A stretch of DNA of 64,000 bases from Deltaproteobacteria bacterium (GTDB lineage: Bacteria; Desulfobacterota; GWC2-55-46), in the NCBI GenBank assembly GCA_015075075.1, contig JABTVA010000012.1, positions 22,744 through 86,743 of the forward strand, read 5' to 3'. Under the pieces are notes generated by a model. That model saw only the letters and a program-made list of their open reading frames with translations. It was not told where the DNA came from and searched no databases. Shown piece by piece: positions 8,493 through 17,158 of this stretch. Each line of letters opens with the position of its first letter. Positions within the stretch are counted from its first letter, which is position 1. The position numbers were made by a program, and so were the translations under genes.

Positions 8493-9230
8493 TCACGGCC
8501 CTATTCCGAGTATCGTGACCGGGGTCTCGCTTTCGAAATCACGGAGGACCCGGCCTTCGGTATCCCCGCCCGGCGACTGGGCGCCGGGCTCTTCCGTTAT
8601 GCCCGGGACGGTCTGGGTGACAGGCGGCGGCTGGACGATGGTTATCCCTGGCTCGAGCTCTCCCGGCGAGGGGAACGGAGGGAAAAGGAGAGCCGTTTCG
8701 GGAGGCACGTCTGCTGTCGGGGACGGCACATCAGGGAGTACTGGGGGCGTTTCGCTAAGCGCCCTCGGCGGCCCCAGGGACGGCTGTGGCGGAGTCTCAA
8801 ACGGAGATATCCCGCCGGCAACCGGAGGCGGAAGGGGCGTCGTGGCCTGGGGTAGCTCTGTAGTGGCAGGCGGAAGAGGCGTGGTCGGTTGAGGGAGCTC
8901 GGTCGTGGCCGGAGGCAGCGGCGTTGTCGCCTGCGGTGTCCCGGGCGCGGCAGGTGGCAGCGGCGTTGTCGTCTGTGGAAGCTGTGTCGTCGGGGAAGGG
9001 ACGGTTGTCGTGGGAGGAGGTATCGTCGTAGTGGGCGGAGGGGTCGCGGTAACCGGGGGCGGCGTCGTGGTTGTAGGAGGCGGCAAGGGTGTCGTTGCCT
9101 GAGGCGGCCCCAGGGACGGCGCCCCGGAAGGCGCTCCGGGCGCCGGGGCTGCCCCGACCTGTGCGGACGCTACACCTGCGGTTAAAAAGACGGAAAAGAC
9201 GGCGGCGAGAGGTGCGGTCGTCTTCTTCAT
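8493..9230 (-). CDS. Secreted Pro/Thr-rich low-complexity repeat protein
   Basis: A 245-residue protein with a signal peptide (residues 1-23, cleavage after VASA). The mature part is almost entirely low complexity. Blocks of TTPLPP alternate with TTELPQ, with two near-identical ~15-residue units around residues 100-135, then a Pro/Glu-rich tail ending VTILGIGP. There are no Cys residues and no recognisable domain. It is the last gene of the minus-strand block behind the cusCBA genes, with its own spacing and a palindrome upstream. A structural, surface-linker or heavily glycosylated role is possible for such Thr/Pro-rich regions, but the sequence gives no direct function. The AGGAGG 10 nt upstream supports the ATG. 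Confidence 0.65.
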   Translation of the reverse strand: MKKTTAPLAAVFSVFLTAGVASAQVGAAPAPGAPSGAPSLGPPQATTPLPPPTTTTPPPVTATPPPTTTIPPPTTTVPSPTTQLPQTTTPLPPAAPGTPQATTPLPPATTELPQPTTPLPPATTELPQATTPLPPPVAGGISPFETPPQPSLGPPRALSETPPVLPDVPSPTADVPPETALLFPPFPSPGELEPGITIVQPPPVTQTVPGITEEPGAQSPGGDTEGRVLRDFESETPVTILGIGP

Positions 9231-9260
9231 GACAGTTTCCTCCTTTTCGGATAAAGTCGG

Positions 9261-9278
9261 ATACTATCATCATAGTAT
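9261..9278. promoter_or_regulatory. Palindrome upstream of the Pro/Thr-rich protein gene
   Basis: ATACTA-TCATCA-TAGTAT, a perfect 6-bp-arm inverted repeat 31 bp before the ATG of the minus-strand gene at 9230. It differs from the TTCTAC-N5-GTAGAA site found before cusC and blaI. It may be an operator or simply part of an AT-rich promoter. Confidence 0.3.
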
Positions 9279-9319
9279 GCACTAAAAAGAGCATTCCTTC
9301 AGAAGACCGGCGGGGCAGT

Positions 9320-9648
9320 TTACCGCATCCCCATCCTCTGCCGCATCGCGAGGTCCTGCTGGCGCGTTATGAGGAAATCCATCCTCTCGGAGAGCATCTC
9401 AAGCCTTTCCCTCGCATCGGGCGGCATCTCCTCGGCCTGCCCCATCAGGTCTATGAGCTCGCGGAGCGCCATAAGGGTCTCCTGCATGAGCTGCTCCCTT
9501 TCCATCGCAAGGAAGGGGTCGGCAGGCTGCCGGAACTCCTGGGGAGGAGGCAATTGCACGGGTATCGCGCGCCCGCCCGGGCCAGCCGATGCGGAATGCG
9601 CCGAAAGGAGCAGAAGCGAGGCAAGAAGCGGAAGCTAGGTCTTTTCAT
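9320..9648 (-). CDS. Small periplasmic protein, frameshifted near the signal peptide
   Basis: Reconstructed by joining two frames. It starts MKRPSFRFL at the ATG at 9648. A one-base loss near 9625 is needed to continue into a perfect signal peptide (ASLLLLLSAHSASA) and the mature start GPGGRAIPVQLPPPQEF. The remaining ~80 residues form a Met/Gln/Glu-rich helical protein (MEREQLMQETLMALRELIDLMGQ ... RQQDLAMRQRMGMR) with ten methionines. The gene lies directly downstream of cusA on the same strand, so a periplasmic accessory role in metal handling is inferred from position and Met content only. No family recognised. Confidence 0.6.
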
Positions 9649-9701
9649 GCTCGTCCTCCGCATGGTTTCCTCTCGACTATAGCAGGAACTTTCACGTCGC
9701 G

Positions 9702-12700
9702 TTAGGAGGGCGGCTTCTCGAACCAGGAGATACCCTTCATCTGGAGCCTCCTCCCTTTCCAGAAGGCATATATGACCGGGAGCACGAGCAATTCGAGGAG
9801 TACCGCCGTCACCATTCCCCCGACCATTGGCGCCGCTATCCTCTTCATCACGTCGGCGCCCGTGCCCGCGCTCCACATTATCGGGAGGAGGCCGGCTATT
9901 ATGGCCGTCGCGGTCATCACCTTGGGCCTGACCCTCATGACCGCGCCTTCCCTTATCGCCTCATAGAGGTCTGCGCGCGAATTCATCCTGCCTTCCAAGA
10001 CCCGTTTCTCATACGCGTGCTTGAGGTAGATGAGCATGATTATGCCGGTCTCGGCGTCGAGCCCCGCAAGCGCAAGGAACCCGACAGCCACGCCTATGCT
10101 GAAATTATAGTCCAGAAGGTAAAGCATCCATGTGGCCCCGATGAGGGAGAACGGGATGGCAAGCAGTATTATGAGGCACTCGGTAATGGACTTGAAGTTA
10201 AGGTAAAGGAGGAGGAAGATTATCCCGAGCGTAAGGGGCACTATGACCTTGAGCTTCTCATAGGCCCTTTCCATGTACTCGTACTGCCCCGACCATTCGG
10301 CGTAGTATCCGGACGGGAACTCGATTTTTCTCGCTATCGCCTCCTTTGCTTCTGCGACATAGCTCCCGATGTCCCTTCCCCTCACGTCCACGAATATCCA
10401 GTTGGTGAGGAGGGCGTTCTCTGTGCGCACCGTTGCCGGGCCCTTCCTGACCTCGATGAGCGCGACCTGGGATAGCGGCACGTGCTCACCCCCTCCGGTG
10501 GGCACGAGCACGCGGCCGATCTTCACGATGTCGTCCCGGAGCTCGCGTTTGTACCTGACGTTAACCGGATATCTTTCAAGGCCCTCGACCGTGGTGGTCA
10601 CGTTCTCGCCGCCCACGGCTGACATTATGACCTCCTGGATGTCCCCGATCCTCAGGCCGTACCTTGCGGCCTCCTCGCGCTTGATCTTTATGTCGAGGTA
10701 ATAGCCTCCTACCGCCCTTTCCGCGAAGGCGCTCGATGTGCCTGGCACCTCCCTTAGCGCCGCCTCGATGTCGAGAGAGAGCCTTTCGAGTTCGGCAAGG
10801 TCTTTTCCGAACACCTTTACCCCCACCGGCGTCCTTATGCCGGTCGAGAGCATGTCTGTCCGGGCCTTTATGGGCATGGTCCATGCGTTTGTGACGCCGG
10901 GCATCTGGAGGGCCGCGTCAAGCTCCTCTACGAGCCTTTCCATGGTCATGCCTGGCCGCCATTCCTTCTCGGGCTTGAGGTTTATGACCGTCTCGAACAT
11001 CTCGAACGGGGCCGGGTCGGTTGCGGTCTGCGCGCGACCGGCCTTTCCGAAGACGCTCTCCACCTCCGGGAAGCCCTTTATTATCCTGTTCTGGACCTGG
11101 AGCATCTCGGCGGATTTGGTTATTGATACGCCCGGCAAGGTCACGGGCATGTAGAAGAGCGTGCCCTCGTTCAGGGGCGGCATGAATTCGCTGCCGAGCC
11201 TCTTCATCGGGTAGAGGGTCGAAACCAGCGCAAGGAGCGCGACCGCTATGGTGAGCTTCTTGTGCCGGAGCACCTTTTGGATTGCCGGCCTGTACAGCCA
11301 TATGAGGGACCTGGTTATTGGATTTTGCTCCTCCGGCCGTATCCTGCCCCTTATGAAGAAGCCCATGAGCACGGGGACCAGCGTTATGGAGAGGAGCGCG
11401 GCGGCCGCCATGGCAAAGGTCTTCGTATACGCCAGCGGCTTAAAGAGCCTCCCTTCCTGCGCCTCGAGCGTGAAGATGGGCATGAAGGAGACCGTTATTA
11501 TGAGTAGCGAGAAGAATAGCGCCGGCCCGACCTCCTTGGCCGCCTCGGTTATCATGCCCCAGTGGTCCCTGCCTTTTCCCTCCCCTTTCTCGATGTGCTT
11601 GTGGGCGTTCTCTATCATGACGATAGCGCCGTCTATCATCGCTCCGATGGCTATGGCGATGCCGCCGAGGCTCATGATGTTCGCGTTTATGCCCATGAGG
11701 TACATGACTATGAAAGAGGCGAGTATGCCGACCGGCAGCATTATGATGGCTACGAGCGAGGACCTGAAGTGGAGGAGGAATATGATGCAGACGAGGGAGA
11801 CCACTATCGATTCCTCTATGAGCTTCTCCCGCAGGGTGTCTATTGCCCTGTATATGAGGTCGCTCCTGTCGTAGACGGCCCTTATCGTGACCCCGTCCGG
11901 GAGACCGGCCTCCAGCTCCTTAAGCTTCTCCTTTACGCCCTGTATGACGTCCAGCGCGTTCTCGCCGAAGCGCATGACCACTATGCCGCCGACCGCCTCG
12001 CCCTCTCCGTTAAGCTCGGCCAGCCCCCGCCTTTCGTCGGGCCCGAGCTCGACCCTTGCGACATCCCGTATCCTTATGGGCGTGCCGGTTCTGTCCACCT
12101 TGAGGACGATCTTCTCGATGTCCGGGATGCCCTCGATGTAGCCGAGGCCCCTTACCATGTACTCTCTCTCGGACATCTCGACGACCCTGCCTCCCACGTC
12201 GCGGTTGCTCATCTCGACGGCCTTCATGACCTCGCCTATGGAGACGCCGTACGTAAGGAGCCTGTTCGGGTCGATATTTACCTGGTACTGCTTCACGAAC
12301 CCGCCTATGGAGGCGACCTCGGAAACTCCCGGCACAGAGGTGAGCTGGTATCTTATGTACCAGTCCTGGATAGAGCGTAGCTCCGCGAGGCTCAAGCCCT
12401 TGCCCTCGACCGTGTACTCGTAGACCCATCCCACGCCCGTGGCGTCGGGCCCGAGCGACGGGGTCACGCCAGCCGGGAGCTTGCCCGAGGCGAAGTTCAG
12501 GTATTCAAGGACCCGGCTCCTGGCCCAGTATATATCCGTGCCGTCCTCGAATATTACGTAGACGAACGAGACCCCGAAAAAAGAATAGCCCCTTACGGTC
12601 TTGGCCTTGGGCACGGCCAGCATGGCCGTGGTAAGGGGATACGTTACCTGGTCCTCCACGACCTGCGGGGCCTGCCCCGGGAATTCGGTGAAGATTATGA

Positions 12701-12839
12701 CCTGCACGTCGGAAAGGTCGGGTATGGCGTCGATGGGCGTCCTTGAGACCGAATAGATGCCAAAGCCGACTACGAACGCGGTGAAAAGGAGGATGATAAG
12801 CCTGTTCTTTACGGATATCTCGATTATCCTGCCAAGCAT
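9702..12839 (-). CDS. cusA: Cu(I)/Ag(I) RND efflux pump, inner-membrane transporter
   Basis: A 1045-residue heavy-metal-efflux RND permease that exports metal ions across the cell envelope using the proton gradient. Twelve membrane segments are readable, with the proton-relay helix AIGAMIDGAIVMIENAHKH. Three blocks that carry the methionine ligands of E. coli CusA are conserved: FMPPLNEGTLFYMP, ATDPAPFEMFETV and ARTDMLSTGIRTP. These point to monovalent copper or silver rather than the Zn/Co/Cd of CzcA. Its ATG is 2 bp from the cusB stop, giving the order cusC-cusB-cusA on the minus strand. Full length and intact. Confidence 0.93.
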   Translation of the reverse strand: MLGRIIEISVKNRLIILLFTAFVVGFGIYSVSRTPIDAIPDLSDVQVIIFTEFPGQAPQVVEDQVTYPLTTAMLAVPKAKTVRGYSFFGVSFVYVIFEDGTDIYWARSRVLEYLNFASGKLPAGVTPSLGPDATGVGWVYEYTVEGKGLSLAELRSIQDWYIRYQLTSVPGVSEVASIGGFVKQYQVNIDPNRLLTYGVSIGEVMKAVEMSNRDVGGRVVEMSEREYMVRGLGYIEGIPDIEKIVLKVDRTGTPIRIRDVARVELGPDERRGLAELNGEGEAVGGIVVMRFGENALDVIQGVKEKLKELEAGLPDGVTIRAVYDRSDLIYRAIDTLREKLIEESIVVSLVCIIFLLHFRSSLVAIIMLPVGILASFIVMYLMGINANIMSLGGIAIAIGAMIDGAIVMIENAHKHIEKGEGKGRDHWGMITEAAKEVGPALFFSLLIITVSFMPIFTLEAQEGRLFKPLAYTKTFAMAAAALLSITLVPVLMGFFIRGRIRPEEQNPITRSLIWLYRPAIQKVLRHKKLTIAVALLALVSTLYPMKRLGSEFMPPLNEGTLFYMPVTLPGVSITKSAEMLQVQNRIIKGFPEVESVFGKAGRAQTATDPAPFEMFETVINLKPEKEWRPGMTMERLVEELDAALQMPGVTNAWTMPIKARTDMLSTGIRTPVGVKVFGKDLAELERLSLDIEAALREVPGTSSAFAERAVGGYYLDIKIKREEAARYGLRIGDIQEVIMSAVGGENVTTTVEGLERYPVNVRYKRELRDDIVKIGRVLVPTGGGEHVPLSQVALIEVRKGPATVRTENALLTNWIFVDVRGRDIGSYVAEAKEAIARKIEFPSGYYAEWSGQYEYMERAYEKLKVIVPLTLGIIFLLLYLNFKSITECLIILLAIPFSLIGATWMLYLLDYNFSIGVAVGFLALAGLDAETGIIMLIYLKHAYEKRVLEGRMNSRADLYEAIREGAVMRVRPKVMTATAIIAGLLPIMWSAGTGADVMKRIAAPMVGGMVTAVLLELLVLPVIYAFWKGRRLQMKGISWFEKPPS

Positions 12840-12841
12840 CT

Positions 12842-14371
12842 TCAGTGCCCCTCGTGCGAATCCATTGCTGCTCCGTGCCCTTCATGTCCGCCGGTCCCGC
12901 CAGGCGGGTGTCCGGCGTGCGGGCCTGCCCAGCCGTGGCCGGCATGGTCCGCGCCTGCGCCTTCAGCAACGCCCTCTCCGTCGGCACGGCCCGGACTCAT
13001 GATGTGCCCGGAACTGTCGTCCTCGGTCTTTCCTGATGCGCCGCTACGCGGGCCCTCTTTCGAGGCGGGCGCTTCCTTCTTGACGGCGCTTCCGCCGTGG
13101 TCGTGCGCGCTCAACCCGGCGATTGCGGCCTTTAGCCTGCTTTCCGAGTCGATGAGGAAGTTGGCCTGGGTAACGACCCATTCTCCTTCGCTTACGCCTT
13201 GAAGCACCTGGAACCAGCCGTCGGCCTTTCCGCCGGTCTTTACTTCCCTGGGCTCGAAGGTCCCGTCCCGCCTGTCGACTATTACTATCTGCCTTTCGCC
13301 GGAATCGATTACGGCGGAATCCGGCACGGCTACGGCGGACCGGGCTATTTCGGTTGAAAGCTCTACGTTCAGGTACATGCCCAATTTAAGCCGGTGGTCA
13401 GGGTTAGGGAGCTCGAAACGGATTTTCATCGTCCTTACTTCAGTGCCGGCCTCCTGCACGTATCTTATGGAGCCAAGGTGGCTGTATATGTGCTCTATCT
13501 TCCCGGCGTAGATTTCTCCAGGCGAATAGGCGGGGGTGAGGGTCGCCTTCTGCCCCTTTTTTACGTAGGGCATCTCGTATTCGTATATTTCGCCGTAGAC
13601 CCACACGGCAGAGTGGTCTATTATCTTGAAGAGGGGCTCTCCTGCATCTATCCTCTGCCCCTCGACGACCATCTTCTCGGTAACGCTCCCGCTCGAAGGG
13701 GCGCTTATGGTCATGGTCCTCATGACCTTCCCGGATTCCCTCAGGAGCTCAATCTGTTCCTCCGAGATGTCCCAGTATCTGAGGCGCTGCCCTGCGGCTT
13801 CGAGGAGGGCCCGGGCCCCGTTACGGACCTCGGGGTACGGGCTTCCCTTGACCTCTTCCGCGCCCTTCCACGCAAGGAGGTATTCCTCCTGCGCCGAGAC
13901 GAGGTCGGGGCTGAAGAGCTCAAGGAGCTGCTGCCCCTTTCCGACCATCTGGTCCGTCCGGTCCACGTAAAGCCTCTCGACCCATCCGGGCACCTTCGCG
14001 TTTATGACGAAGACCCTGTTCTCCACCGGCTCGACCCTGCCCACGGTCCTTATGGTCCTCTCAAGCCTACGGCGGGCGGCCTCCTCCGACCTTACCCCTA
14101 TGATCTGAAGCCGCTCCGGGCTTATCCTTACGGTGCCGGGGGCCTCGGGGGCATCGCCCTCGTACACCGGTATGTAGTCCATGCCCATCGAGTCCTTCAT
14201 GGGCACCGGAGAGGTTATCTCCGGGTTCATGGGGTTCCGGTAGTAGAGGACCTTCCTTTCCGTCTCGGTACGGACCGGGACCTCGCCGGGCTTAAGGTGC
14301 CAGGCAAGCAGCCCGCCGGCTGCCAGGCCGAGCGCAAGAAAAACGATAGCTGCGGAATAAGGCTTCTTCAT
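12842..14371 (-). CDS. cusB: Cu(I)/Ag(I) efflux periplasmic adaptor with heavy-metal-binding domain and His-rich tail
   Basis: A 509-residue membrane-fusion protein linking CusA to CusC. It has an N-terminal membrane anchor (residues 7-24). Next comes a heavy-metal-binding domain at about 43-70 (YYRNPMNPEI, PMKDSMGMDYIPVY) rich in Met and typical of CusB-type adaptors. The barrel-sandwich, hairpin and beta-barrel regions follow (GWVERLYVD, LLELFSPDLVSAQEEYL, APSSGSVTEKMV). The last ~90 residues are an unusual linker and tail rich in His, Gly and Ala (DHAGHGWAGPHAGH ... HEGH), likely a metal chelator. ATG at 14371, 31 bp after cusC. Confidence 0.93.
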   Translation of the reverse strand: MKKPYSAAIVFLALGLAAGGLLAWHLKPGEVPVRTETERKVLYYRNPMNPEITSPVPMKDSMGMDYIPVYEGDAPEAPGTVRISPERLQIIGVRSEEAARRRLERTIRTVGRVEPVENRVFVINAKVPGWVERLYVDRTDQMVGKGQQLLELFSPDLVSAQEEYLLAWKGAEEVKGSPYPEVRNGARALLEAAGQRLRYWDISEEQIELLRESGKVMRTMTISAPSSGSVTEKMVVEGQRIDAGEPLFKIIDHSAVWVYGEIYEYEMPYVKKGQKATLTPAYSPGEIYAGKIEHIYSHLGSIRYVQEAGTEVRTMKIRFELPNPDHRLKLGMYLNVELSTEIARSAVAVPDSAVIDSGERQIVIVDRRDGTFEPREVKTGGKADGWFQVLQGVSEGEWVVTQANFLIDSESRLKAAIAGLSAHDHGGSAVKKEAPASKEGPRSGASGKTEDDSSGHIMSPGRADGEGVAEGAGADHAGHGWAGPHAGHPPGGTGGHEGHGAAMDSHEGH

Positions 14372-14402
14372 CCCTGTCTCCTTATGGTTCTTTCCAGTCC
14401 TG

Positions 14403-15656
14403 TCAACGGAGGTCCAGGTCGGACCCTATGACCCTTTCAAGCTCGGCGGTCCTCTTCATGTACTCCGCTATCGCGGCTATGCGCTCGACCCTGACCCTCT
14501 TAAGCTCCCGCTCGGTGTCGAGGAGGGTAAGGAGGTCGGCCTTCCCGGCCTGGTAGTTCCTGATTGCCGATTCATACGAAAGCTCGACAAGGGGCAGAAG
14601 GCTCGTCTCATAGAGGTCTATGGTCCTTTCGGCGGCCTCTACCATGAGGACCGCGCTCCTTACCTCGAAGCCCTTGCGGTTCTCTGCTGCCCGGAGCCGC
14701 GCCTTTGCCGAGCGCGCCCCTGCGCGCGCCTCTTCCGAGAGGCTGTCGTACTTGCCCCTCCAGATGGGGATGTTCATCTGGAACATGACCCCGTAGCTGT
14801 CGAACCTGCCGTCCCGCTCCATGGGCTCGACCCCCACCATGAAGTCGGGGTAATAGTTCTTTTCTGCCAGCCTGGCCGAGAGCTCATTAGCCTCGGCCTC
14901 GGATTCGAGCGCCTTTACCTCGGGGTTTTGCGAGAGGGCGGCCCTGGTAAGCCCTTCAAGGTCGAGCGCCGTCCTCTTAAGCGGCAGCGCCGCCCTTTCC
15001 GGCAATGCCGAATCCTGCGGCCTGTCGAGCAGGGCCTTGAGCCTTGAAGCCGCTATCCCCTTCCTGGCCCCGAGCGAGATTATTTCCTCGTTTACGGCCG
15101 CTGTCTCGACGTTCACCCTTATTACGTCCTGCTGGGAGACCTGCCCTGTCGCGTACTTCGACTGGGCAATCCGGGACATGTCCTCAAGGAGCCTCTTTAT
15201 GTCCCGGGCGATCCTTATGGATTCATCCAGAAGCGCGTAATCGTAATATGCGTTCTTGACCGATTCGACGACCTCGAGCTCCTTGCCCCTCAATTCCGCC
15301 TTCGCGGCCCCGGCCTCCTTCAGGGCGATATTCTCCCTGAGCGGCCTTTTGCCGGGAAAGGGGAACATCTGGCTTATCGAATACCTGGTTGTTGTCGGCG
15401 GGCTTCCGAGCTCGAAAGGGCTTTCTGTAGGTATCTCTTCCTTCTCTATCCGAAAGACCGGGTCGTCCAATGCGCCCTCGGCTTTCGAGCGCGCATAAAA
15501 CGCCGCGGCCCTCTCCTGCATGGCCCGTATCTCCGGGTTGTTGGCCAGGGCCTCATCGAGAAGTGGGCGGAGCTGCAGCTCTTCTTCAGGATACGCAGCG
15601 CCGGGAAAGGCAAATGCGAGAACCAGGGCCGCTGCTATAAGAAATGCCCGCATCAC
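14403..15656 (-). CDS. cusC: Outer-membrane efflux channel (TolC family)
   Basis: A 417-residue TolC-type protein with a signal peptide (residues 1-21, ending GAAYP). The two duplicated outer-membrane-efflux repeats are visible, beginning LLDEALANNPEIRAMQ and ALSQNPEVKALESEAE, each followed by long helices. The C-terminal YQAGKADLLTLLDTERELKR is characteristic. It is the first gene of the cusCBA transcription unit. A 17-bp palindrome lies in the 106-bp gap to the upstream sensor gene, consistent with its own regulated promoter. No lipobox Cys was seen, so it may not be lipidated like E. coli CusC. Confidence 0.9.
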   Translation of the reverse strand: MMRAFLIAAALVLAFAFPGAAYPEEELQLRPLLDEALANNPEIRAMQERAAAFYARSKAEGALDDPVFRIEKEEIPTESPFELGSPPTTTRYSISQMFPFPGKRPLRENIALKEAGAAKAELRGKELEVVESVKNAYYDYALLDESIRIARDIKRLLEDMSRIAQSKYATGQVSQQDVIRVNVETAAVNEEIISLGARKGIAASRLKALLDRPQDSALPERAALPLKRTALDLEGLTRAALSQNPEVKALESEAEANELSARLAEKNYYPDFMVGVEPMERDGRFDSYGVMFQMNIPIWRGKYDSLSEEARAGARSAKARLRAAENRKGFEVRSAVLMVEAAERTIDLYETSLLPLVELSYESAIRNYQAGKADLLTLLDTERELKRVRVERIAAIAEYMKRTAELERVIGSDLDLR

Positions 15657-15728
15657 TAAGCCTCCTTGCCGAATTCATTGCCGTACAACGAAAACATATA
15701 TTCCCTGCGCCGAAAAGTCCAGCGGATT

Positions 15729-15745
15729 TTCTACCTTATGTAGAA
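15729..15745. promoter_or_regulatory. Candidate BlaI-family operator in front of cusC
   Basis: A perfect palindrome, on the minus strand TTCTAC-ATAAG-GTAGAA, 73-89 bp upstream of the cusC start. The same motif with one mismatch occurs upstream of blaI (17086-17102). Sharing between the repressor gene and the efflux operon suggests it is the binding site of the BlaI-like repressor. Confidence 0.6.
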
Positions 15746-15762
15746 TCTGTCTCCAAAAAAAA

Positions 15763-16650
15763 TCAATGCCCCTTGTGAGAGCAGTGGCTCTTGCAGTCGT
15801 CTATCAGCTCGGCGTGGGTCTCGCAACGCTCCATGGTGCACTCATGAGAAAGCGGGCCCGCATAGATGGGCATGGCAAGGGATGCCGCGATGAGAAGGGC
15901 GATTGCCGCGCTCGCCGCCGCTTTCCCGGGCGTGACTGAGAACGCTGTCTTTTTTCCCTCGACAAGCCTCCGTATCCTGCCCGAGACGTCCGTCTGGCTG
16001 CCAGTTATCGAAGGGACAGGCAGCCAGATATTGTTCCTTGCTACCTTGAGTATGGCGGATGCGAGCGTGAGCGGCCCGCAGGAAGACCTTGCAGCCGAGT
16101 CGTCCGCCTCCTCTTCCCTCTTTAGCCTTGAATACGAGGCGAGCTGGCGCGCGGCCGGGATATAGAAGAATGCGTCCCTGAGGAAGCCGAAGACGAAAAA
16201 CCTCAACGGGTCCCTTCTCCTTTTATGGTTTAACTCATGCAGGAGGACGGCCCTCGCTTCTTTCCTTGAGAGGCTTTTGAGGAGCCCCGTAGATATGTAG
16301 ACCCTGGGCCTTAGAAGACCGAAGGTAAACGCGGCCCTGACGCTCTCGTCTTTTATGATGGCGAGCCCGCCCTCGAAGTGATGCACCGGGAGTTTCCTTA
16401 CAGCCCTCTTAGTGCCTGCGAAGGCCGAGACTCCGCGGAAAGCGGCATACGCGAAGCCCGTGGCGACGAGGATTGCCCCGGACCAGAAGAACGCGAGCTT
16501 GCCGAGGGAAAGGAACTCGACGCACATGACGAGGAGAGACTGGCAGGCCTCAAGCACGCTACCTGTAAAGGATACGAGCAAAGGCAGCGCGTAAATGAGC
16601 CATGCGGCTGAAAACGCGAATACGGATATGAAAAGGAGAGGGGCGGCCAT
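15763..16650 (-). CDS. M56 (BlaR1/MecR1-like) membrane protease with Cys/His-rich tail
   Basis: A 295-residue membrane protein of the M56 peptidase family. Two N-terminal membrane segments (about 3-30 and 50-70) precede a cytosolic zinc metalloprotease domain with the HELNH motif preceded by ARAVLL and a downstream EEEADDSA zinc ligand. A third membrane segment near residues 245-265 leads to a short exported tail with the spacing C-x4-C-x2-H ... C-x3-C-x3-H. Instead of the penicillin-binding sensor domain of BlaR1, the protein ends in this metal-ligand-like tail. It overlaps blaI by one base (TGATG), so the two are co-translated, and it lies just upstream of cusCBA. A metal-responsive antirepressor is inferred. 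Confidence 0.8.
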   Translation of the reverse strand: MAAPLLFISVFAFSAAWLIYALPLLVSFTGSVLEACQSLLVMCVEFLSLGKLAFFWSGAILVATGFAYAAFRGVSAFAGTKRAVRKLPVHHFEGGLAIIKDESVRAAFTFGLLRPRVYISTGLLKSLSRKEARAVLLHELNHKRRRDPLRFFVFGFLRDAFFYIPAARQLASYSRLKREEEADDSAARSSCGPLTLASAILKVARNNIWLPVPSITGSQTDVSGRIRRLVEGKKTAFSVTPGKAAASAAIALLIAASLAMPIYAGPLSHECTMERCETHAELIDDCKSHCSHKGH

Positions 16651-17063
16651 CAGCCTTCCTCCACAGACTTAAGCTCTTTCTTTTTCGTCTCAATGAGCGT
16701 TGACAGGCGTTCGAGCTCATCCGGGTCTGCGTCCGCCAGCGCGTCCACGAACGAGGCGCATATGCCGGACGAGGATATCTCCATTATGCCCCGGAATACG
16801 TCCTGGGAAACGGCCCTGGCGAACTCGTCTTTCGTATAGGCGGGCCTGAACAGGAATACGCTCGCCACTTTGACTTGGTCACAAGCCCTTGTTCACGAGC
16901 CTCTCAAGTACCGTTAGGACGGTCGTGAGGCGACCTGCCTGGAGAAGCCCTGAATGGACCTCCTGCCGCTCGCCTCCCCGCTCTTCCAGAGGAACTCCAT
17001 TATCTCCTGCTCAAGGGGGCCCAGGAGCTTCCCGTAACCGTCGAATCTGGCCTTTTTGGTCAT
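16650..17063 (-). CDS. blaI: BlaI/MecI/CopY-family winged-helix repressor, frameshifted as sequenced
   Basis: A repressor of the BlaI/CopY family. The N-terminal winged helix begins LGPLEQEIMEFLWKSGEASG and continues in another frame as TTVLTVLERLVNKGL. A second shift leads to VTKSKVASVFLFRPAY, TKDEFARAV and a C-terminal dimerisation helix (DPDELERLSTLIETKKKEL). Two single-base losses, near 16930 and near 16888, restore a normal protein of about 138 residues. The ATG at 17063 has GGAG upstream. Its stop overlaps the start of the M56 protease. A palindrome at 17086-17102 suggests autorepression. The targets are probably itself and cusCBA. Confidence 0.8.
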
Positions 17064-17085
17064 CACCTTCTCCGCTTCCAATATA

Positions 17086-17102
17086 TTCGACAAGGCGTAG
17101 AA
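17086..17102. promoter_or_regulatory. Candidate BlaI-family operator in front of blaI
   Basis: On the minus strand TTCTAC-GCCTT-GTCGAA, matching the cusC-side palindrome TTCTAC-N5-GTAGAA with one mismatch. It ends 23 bp before the blaI ATG, next to an AATATATT stretch that could be the -10 region, so a bound repressor would block the promoter. Confidence 0.6.
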
Positions 17103-17158
17103 AGTCAAGAGGAATTCCTTGCCAAAGAGGGTTGTCTTGCTGTACCGTATTTAAAATC

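Noticed and set aside
8868..9110. Possible CRISPR-like or satellite array
   Set aside because: The periodic sequence is the coding repeat of the Pro/Thr-rich protein (in-frame TTPLPP/TTELPQ units) with no spacers.
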